NCBI GenBank assembly: GCA_013822245.1
Contig: PNKE01000058.1
Span: forward strand, 1-50,056
Origin: Candidatus Solibacter sp.
Lineage (GTDB): Bacteria; Acidobacteriota; Terriglobia; Bryobacterales; Bryobacteraceae
DNA: 50,056 nucleotides
Reading direction: 5' to 3'
Both the position numbers and the translations under genes were made by a program. The notes beneath the pieces are model-generated. The model was given only the letters and a program-made list of their open reading frames with translations. It made no database searches and was not told where the DNA came from. Positions 45,109 to 50,056 of the stretch are shown one piece after another; the first letter of the stretch is position 1, and every line of letters begins with the position of its first letter.

Positions 45109-45348
45109 GATGTCGAACGCCCGGAGGCCCCTGATTCAAGTGACCAGACGTGGAATCAACAACTTGCGCAGGGCCTTCGAGCGTGACCAGTTCGCGGCGG
45201 GAGTCTGCCGGATGGATGACACGCAGTTTGATTTGCACGAAAGTGGCAGCCGGTGTATCTTTGTTGAAACCGGGGGAGCAATCTGGATCCAAAGGGTATG
45301 TACAAATTTGCTTTCAGATCTCGCTTGATGCGTGAGGTCCGATCATCG

Positions 45349-45357
45349 AAGGAGGAG
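45349..45357 (+). promoter_or_regulatory. Strong ribosome binding site fixing the start of the modular secreted protein
   Basis: AAGGAGGAG lies 4 bases before the ATG at 45362, close to consensus. It supports this ATG over a GTG at 45332 in the same frame. Confidence 0.75.
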
Positions 45358-45361
45358 ATTC

Positions 45362-47767
45362 ATGAGGGACAGACAGTGTGTGCCGAAATACGCCGCCCGC
45401 CTGGCGGCCTGTTGCCTGCTGCTGGGGCTGCTGCCCGCATTGGCGCAAGTGCAGATTATTCCGCAAGTTGCCGACGGCGCGGGCTGGTCGACGACGATCG
45501 TGCTGTCGAACAAGACGGCCACGCCTCAAAACGTCGCCTTGAATTTCTATCGGTCAATTCCCGCTACCGGCGGTACGACCGAACCCTGGACTCCGCCGTT
45601 CATCGAGAGCGTCTCGCTTCCCAACATCACTCTCGCCGCCGGTTCCTCTCTCTTCCTGCATACCCCCGGCGCCTCTGCCACGTTATCCCAGGGCTGGGGT
45701 GAACTCAACGCCGCCGCCGGTGTTTCCGGCTATGCCATCTTCAGATCACAGGGTCAGGACGCCACCGCGCCCGCCGTTCCGCCGGCCAGCCGCATCCTGG
45801 TCCCGTTCGACAACTCGTCCGGCCTGGTCACCGCCGTTGCCGTGGCCAATCCCAACGCCGGCCCGCAGACCATTCAGGTCAACATCAAAACATCGGATGG
45901 AGCCGTCAGCACGGGCGCCCTGCCTCAAATGCCGGCCAAGGGGCACAGTGCCTTTGTCCTGCCGGACCTGTTCGCGGAAACCAGGGGCAAGCGCGGGTTA
46001 GCCGAGTTCCACGTAGCGTCGGGCTCCTTCTCAATCATCGCCCTCCGTTTTAATCCGACCTCGGCATTCACTTCCGCCCCGGTGTACTCCCAATCCGGAG
46101 CGCCCGTTATTGGCGCCGTGGTCACTAATGCGCCTTCCACCGCTCCGCGCACTCAGGTCATCGCCCAGGTGGCCGACGGCGGCAACTGGGCGACCACCAT
46201 TGTCCTGACCAACACAACAACTGCCAACCTGACCGGCGCCTTGATCTTCAGAACGTCGATCCCCGGCGGCGGGGGAGCGACGGTACCCTGGAACCTGGCG
46301 TTCCTGGAAAACGTTTCGACATCCAGCTTCAGCATCGCCGCCGGTTCCACCATGTTCCTCCAGACTCCCGGTTCGGCGGCGAACGTCTCCCAAGGCTACG
46401 CCGCCTTAACCGCCGACGCAGGCGTGGAAGGCTACGCCATCTTCACCACCCGTGCCGCCGGGAAATCCCAGGACGGCACCGCATCCGCGGTTTCACCGTC
46501 CAGCCGTCTCCTGGTCCCGTTCGACAACGCTTCGGGCCTGGTCACGGCGCTCGCAATCGTGAACCCGAACGCCGGCGCCCAATCTGTCTCAGTCAACCTC
46601 CGCACCTCGGACGGGACCACCACCCCCGGCGCCGCCATTGGTCTCCCCTCGGAAGGCCATATTGCCATCGTCATGCCCGCGCTCTTTCCAGAAACCGCCG
46701 GCAAGCGCGGGTTGGCCGAGTTCCATGTCCCATCCGGCACGATCGCCTTCATCGCACTGCGATTCAGCGACAGTGGAGCCTTCGCCTCGGCCCCGGCTTA
46801 CTTCGAGAGCGGAGCCCCCATCATCACCACTGGCGGCGGCGGCGGTGGCGGCGGCGGCGGAGGGGCGAGCAGCGACATGAATCCCACTCCCGCCGAGATT
46901 GACTCCTGGATTGCGAGAGGCAACTACACTGCCGGCGCTGTGACGCTCACCAGAGCCACCGCCTACGCCACGACGGACACCATCGGCGGCAGTGGCGTGA
47001 CCGCCGTCACGGCCTTGACCAAGCACGACACGATTGACGCCTTTTTCGGCCGGTTCGGGGGCACTGACCTCCCCAAGGTGCTGCGTGGCGAACTGCCGCC
47101 GGGCTTCCCCAACTTGAATCCGTCGGCCGGGAGTTGCGTCGTCTACACAATCAGCGCACTGACGAACCCGTATCCCAACCTCACCTCGACCGGCCTCGAT
47201 GCCGGTCCGCAAGTGACCTCCAGCGGTCCCAACGGCAACCAGGCGGCTTTGCGGCAAACTCATCAGGTCGGCGGTTTCACTTACAACGCACCCAACGTTC
47301 CCAATACCTATCTCGCCGCCGGCCAGTACACCCTGGCCGCTCCCGGCGGTGCCGATGTCGGGGCGTTTAGCGGCACGTTGGACATCGTGCCGGACCTGGT
47401 GGTCACGAACAACCCCGATGACCTCAAGGTGGTCAACCGCGCCGGCGGAGTCACCCTGCGCTGGACTGGCGGGGAGCCTTCCACGTTCCTGACCATCAGC
47501 GGTAGCAGCGCTTCCAGTGCAACCGATGGCGCCGTGTTCCTGTGCATCCAGAACGCCTCGGCGGGCCAGTTCACGGTACCGTCCAGCGTGCTCTCGCAGC
47601 TTCCCGCCAGCGCCGTGATCGGGGCCGGAGGGTTCAGCTTCATCACGCGCGGCGCCCTCATCGTGACCGCCAGGGGCAAAGGCAAGCGCTTCGCCTCGCC
47701 GTCGGGGTTGGATATCCTCACCGCGATCAACCACTGGATCTGGAGCTACACGCCGCAGTACCAATAG
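45362..47767 (+). CDS. Large secreted protein with two tandem modules, a poly-Gly linker and a C-terminal domain
   Basis: An 801-residue exported protein of unknown function. The signal peptide is residues 1-29 (ACCLLLGLLPALAQ). Two homologous modules follow, about 30-255 and 264-488. Matching landmarks are QIIPQVADGAGWSTTIVL / QVIAQVADGGNWATTIVL, RILVPFDNSSGLVTAVAV / RLLVPFDNASGLVTALAI, and GKRGLAEFHVASGSFSIIAL / GKRGLAEFHVPSGTIAFIAL. Beta strands with Ser/Thr and Gly dominate, as in surface or adhesin proteins. An 11-Gly run at about 491-501 links to a C-terminal domain (about 505-801) with TALTKHDTIDAFFGRFGG, ALRQTHQVGGFTYNAP and YTLAAPGGADVGAFSGTLDI. I recall similar proteins from Solibacter-type genomes. 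A role outside the cell is inferred. Confidence 0.78.
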   Translation: MRDRQCVPKYAARLAACCLLLGLLPALAQVQIIPQVADGAGWSTTIVLSNKTATPQNVALNFYRSIPATGGTTEPWTPPFIESVSLPNITLAAGSSLFLHTPGASATLSQGWGELNAAAGVSGYAIFRSQGQDATAPAVPPASRILVPFDNSSGLVTAVAVANPNAGPQTIQVNIKTSDGAVSTGALPQMPAKGHSAFVLPDLFAETRGKRGLAEFHVASGSFSIIALRFNPTSAFTSAPVYSQSGAPVIGAVVTNAPSTAPRTQVIAQVADGGNWATTIVLTNTTTANLTGALIFRTSIPGGGGATVPWNLAFLENVSTSSFSIAAGSTMFLQTPGSAANVSQGYAALTADAGVEGYAIFTTRAAGKSQDGTASAVSPSSRLLVPFDNASGLVTALAIVNPNAGAQSVSVNLRTSDGTTTPGAAIGLPSEGHIAIVMPALFPETAGKRGLAEFHVPSGTIAFIALRFSDSGAFASAPAYFESGAPIITTGGGGGGGGGGGASSDMNPTPAEIDSWIARGNYTAGAVTLTRATAYATTDTIGGSGVTAVTALTKHDTIDAFFGRFGGTDLPKVLRGELPPGFPNLNPSAGSCVVYTISALTNPYPNLTSTGLDAGPQVTSSGPNGNQAALRQTHQVGGFTYNAPNVPNTYLAAGQYTLAAPGGADVGAFSGTLDIVPDLVVTNNPDDLKVVNRAGGVTLRWTGGEPSTFLTISGSSASSATDGAVFLCIQNASAGQFTVPSSVLSQLPASAVIGAGGFSFITRGALIVTARGKGKRFASPSGLDILTAINHWIWSYTPQYQ

Positions 47768-47795
47768 GTAGCGCGGCCAGCGCGCCGCCTCTGGC

Positions 47796-47826
47796 GACGG
47801 TGAACCTCCCGTCGAGGTTCACCGTC
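47796..47826 (+). terminator. Perfect 13-bp hairpin downstream of the modular secreted protein
   Basis: GACGGTGAACCTC (47796-47808) and GAGGTTCACCGTC (47814-47826) form a perfect 13-bp stem with a 5-base loop, starting 28 bases after the stop. There is no T-run, so it is a stable transcript end or a Rho-dependent or protective structure rather than a textbook terminator. Confidence 0.6.
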
Positions 47827-48228
47827 TCCCCAGGGACGCTGTTTCCGCCGCTTCTCACGGACGCCCGCCCTCGGCCCTCGTGCCTGGACGTTCGTGTCGC
47901 GGCAGGCCTGTCCGGACGTCTTCGCCGCTGCCCCGCGGCGTCCGGCTTCTGCTGCCCCTCTGTCCCCCGCACACCAACGGCCATTTGCCGAATACCGCCG
48001 CCCCGGACCCGGCCCTTTTCACCATCTCGCCCATCGTGAAATCCCGCCGCCGCGGCCACGACGGCATCTTGCCTCGCATCCGCCCCGGCCCCTATGCGGG
48101 CCTGTGAACTGACCGCCCCCGCCGCGCGCCACCGTCTCGGCCGGAGGCCGTTGCCCTCGCCAGGGCGGTCCGGCACGAATGCCATTCGAGGACCCCCTCG
48201 GTGTATCCTGTCATCCAAGGAGACACCC
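47827..48228. other. 402-base gap without a recognisable gene
   Basis: Frames on both strands here give Pro/Arg-rich or Gly/Arg-rich translations of the kind GC-rich non-coding DNA produces. No domain, tRNA or repeat was seen. The promoter of the following oxidoreductase must lie near its right end, and its ribosome site AAGGAG is at about 48218-48223. Confidence 0.6.
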
Positions 48229-49512
48229 ATGTCCGATTTCACCCGCCGCTCCCTCCTCGGCTCTTCCATCGCCTTCGCCGCCGCCTCACGCGCCTCCGCC
48301 GTCGCCCCTTCCGACAAGGTCAGGATCGGGCTCATCGGCTGCGGCGGCATCTCCAGGGCCGACACCAACGCCTTCCTGGCTTCGCCGGAGTGCGAAGTGG
48401 CCGCCATCTGCGATGTCGACGAGTCGATGATCGCCGGAACGCTCAAACGCCTCGCCTCCCTCAACCGCCCCACCCCCGTCACCGCGAAGGACTACCGCCG
48501 CGTCGTCGAACGCAACGACGTCGATCTGGTGCTGGTTTGCACCCCCGACCACTGGCACGCCCTCCCCGCCATCGACGCCATGCGCGCCGGCAAGGACGTC
48601 TATGTCGAAAAACCCCTCGCCACCTCCGTCCTCGAAAGCAAGGCCGTCCGCGACGCCGCCCGTGAAACCAAACGCATCGTCCAGATGGGCACCCACTGGC
48701 GCTCCGGCGTCCATTACGCCGAAGCCGTCGAAATGGTCCGCACCGGCAAAATCGGCAAGGTCCGCCAGGTCCGCTGCTTCGCCTATCTCGACTGGATCAC
48801 CGACTGCGGCTCGCCCGCCGACGCCCCCGTCCCCCCCGGCGTCGACTACGACCTCTGGCTCGGCCCCGCCCCCCTGCGCCCCTTCAATAAGAACCGTTTC
48901 CACTTCAACTTCCGCTGGTTCTGGGACTACGGCGGCGGACTCATGACCGACTGGGGCGTCCATCTCATCAACCTCGCCCTCTGGGCCATGGGCCCCGAAT
49001 GGCCCCGCGCCGTCGTCTCTTCCGGCGGCAAATACGTCCTTCAGGACAACACCGAAACCCCCGACACCCAGATCACGGTTTTCGATTTCCCCAGCTACAC
49101 GATGATCTGGGAACACCAGGTCCAATGCGGACTCGGACCCGACCGCCGTGAACACGCCGTCGTCTTCACCGGCTCCGACGCCACCCTCATCCTCGACCAG
49201 TCCGGCTGGGAAATCGTCGCCGAACCCAAGAAACGCACCACCGTCATCGAGATGAAACGCCGCTATGTCGCCGGCGAACAGGTCCGCGCCGCCCACGCCC
49301 GCAATCTCCTCGATTGCATGAAAACCCGCCAGCAACCTGTCGAAAACCTCGAAGTCGGCCACCACGTCACCGCCGTCTCCCAACTCGGCAACGTAGCCCT
49401 GCGCTCCAAATCCCGCATCGAATGGGACGCCCAATCCGAACGCGTCCTCAACAACGAAGCCGCCAACAACCTCCTCTTCCGACCCTACCGCTCCCCCTGG
49501 AAACTCGCATGA
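48229..49512 (+). CDS. Exported Gfo/Idh/MocA-family oxidoreductase (Tat signal)
   Basis: A 427-residue NAD(P)-dependent oxidoreductase, the third of its kind in the window. The start at 48229 has AAGGAG upstream and gives MSDFTRRSLLGSSIAFAAAS, a Tat signal. The Rossmann site is IGLIGCGGISRADTNAFL, the catalytic Lys is in DVYVEKPLATSVLESKAV, and the C-terminal substrate domain includes FRWFWDYGGGLMTDWGVHLI, where the His is active-site. The conserved HARNLLDCMKTRQQPVENLE block near the end is common to exported relatives. Divergence among the three copies suggests different substrates. Confidence 0.88.
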   Translation: MSDFTRRSLLGSSIAFAAASRASAVAPSDKVRIGLIGCGGISRADTNAFLASPECEVAAICDVDESMIAGTLKRLASLNRPTPVTAKDYRRVVERNDVDLVLVCTPDHWHALPAIDAMRAGKDVYVEKPLATSVLESKAVRDAARETKRIVQMGTHWRSGVHYAEAVEMVRTGKIGKVRQVRCFAYLDWITDCGSPADAPVPPGVDYDLWLGPAPLRPFNKNRFHFNFRWFWDYGGGLMTDWGVHLINLALWAMGPEWPRAVVSSGGKYVLQDNTETPDTQITVFDFPSYTMIWEHQVQCGLGPDRREHAVVFTGSDATLILDQSGWEIVAEPKKRTTVIEMKRRYVAGEQVRAAHARNLLDCMKTRQQPVENLEVGHHVTAVSQLGNVALRSKSRIEWDAQSERVLNNEAANNLLFRPYRSPWKLA

Positions 49513-49693
49513 CCCCGGTGAGTTGTCTTGGGGTAGAGTGGAGACGCTGCAAAACCGCGAAATGCTGATGCCCCCGGCTCTCATCCATCGAGAGCCTCGA
49601 GTGTCCCGCTGTCGGCGCGCCGAGGAACAGGCGAAACCAAGTGCAGACCTTGCCGTGTAGAACAGGGTGGCTGTTCTCAGCCGCGATCGTTTC

Positions 49694-50056
49694 TTACTGC
49701 CCGGCGCCGGGAACCTGAATACCCAGATTGCCTAGGCCGCAGCGGCCGTACCAGCCCAGGTTGTCGAGGCTCACCGTCGATTTGGACATCTCAGCCCGAA
49801 GGAAGTTATGGAAGACGGCGTCCTTCTCCGAAACCACAACTGTTCCCGGCGGGAACTCCCTGAACGGTTTCGTTGCCGGATCTTCATAGATGAGCCTTTT
49901 CAACTTCGACAGTTTGATGGCGTTCGCGGTGTCGAAGCGGCCGGCCGCCGATCGCACCTGCTCGGTATCCGTCCTGTGAACCCATCTTCCCGGGCGCGAT
50001 ATTGGAGCGCAAACTGAGTGCATGAGATCGGCGCGGCAGCAGGCAGAGATGGCGGC
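49694..50056 (-). CDS. Hypothetical protein, N-terminus cut by the right window edge
   Basis: A minus-strand frame open from the right edge to the TAA at 49694-49696, 120 residues. The internal Met at 50023 may not be the start. Readable features are RFDTANAIKLSKLKRLIYED, FREFPPGTVVVSEKDAVFHN and WYGRCGLGNLGIQVPGAGQ. The PPGTVVVSEK segment recalls the core of cytochrome P460-like proteins, but a heme motif is not visible, so this is a guess. The 181 bases between it and the oxidoreductase hold nothing I recognise. Confidence 0.5.
   Translation of the reverse strand, partial: AAISACCRADLMHSVCAPISRPGRWVHRTDTEQVRSAAGRFDTANAIKLSKLKRLIYEDPATKPFREFPPGTVVVSEKDAVFHNFLRAEMSKSTVSLDNLGWYGRCGLGNLGIQVPGAGQ

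Noticed and set aside
47727-48482. Minus-strand frame of 251 codons in the gap before the last oxidoreductase
   Set aside because: It overlaps the start of a well-supported gene and has low-complexity Arg/Gly/Ala composition with no motif.

Overview
The window is about 50 kb of high-GC DNA from a free-living bacterium. It most resembles the Acidobacteriota of the Bryobacteraceae/Solibacteraceae type. This rests on gene content: several Tat-exported Gfo/Idh/MocA oxidoreductases, a propeller-sensor hybrid histidine kinase, DUF6807 and Spy-like secreted proteins, and a large secreted protein with duplicated modules. No 16S gene or other phylogenetic marker is present, so the assignment is an inference. 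No phage, complete insertion sequence, CRISPR array or plasmid function was found.

Region 1-5.7 kb: a truncated GT9 glycosyltransferase and a Trm112-type zinc ribbon protein on the minus strand, then a 627-base decayed stretch with a 20-bp tandem repeat and a probable DNA-binding pseudogene. A tight plus-strand housekeeping run follows: xseB-ispA-tlyA-nadK and a dicarboxylate/amino-acid:cation symporter. The xseA and dxs genes that often accompany this cluster are absent. Region 5.7-17.3 kb: a sugar-phosphate isomerase-like protein, a secreted M14 peptidase, a 1199-residue hybrid sensor kinase, a GntR(YtrA)-slipin pair with a near-leaderless promoter, a secreted lactonase-type propeller, gamma-glutamyltransferase and a Cys-rich secreted protein.

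Region 17.3-22.9 kb: a compact minus-strand aromatic amino acid operon, trpC-trpF-trpB-trpA-chorismate mutase-DAHP synthase-tyrA. Most junctions overlap. It supplies entry to the shikimate pathway (DAHP synthase), the branch to prephenate, tyrosine synthesis, and the last four steps to tryptophan. trpE, trpG and trpD are not here. Region 22.9-27.3 kb: a TonB-dependent receptor whose start lies inside a DUF58 gene, and a divergent APC permease.

Region 27.3-36 kb: sugar metabolism. One plus-strand Tat oxidoreductase and a Spy-like protein face a minus-strand set (Gfo/Idh - enolase superfamily - DUF6807), preceded by xylulokinase and a ROK kinase with a terminator between the two sets, and a POTRA-only exported protein. 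Region 36-39 kb: korA-korB, a 2-oxoacid:ferredoxin oxidoreductase, with a good promoter. Region 39-50 kb: a PilZ protein, a glycoside hydrolase whose gene start is duplicated about 1.1 kb upstream as a remnant, a 48-residue membrane protein, a thioredoxin-fold protein, tRNA-Thr(UGU), a small zinc-finger protein with its own terminator, an aldo/keto-reductase-like protein, a large modular secreted protein, another Tat Gfo/Idh oxidoreductase, and an unidentified partial gene at the right edge.

I did not find a clear new defence or mobile system. The least explained items are the modular secreted protein, the duplicated signal-peptide segment beside the glycoside hydrolase, the POTRA-only protein, and the exported sugar-oxidation set with an atypical enolase-superfamily enzyme.
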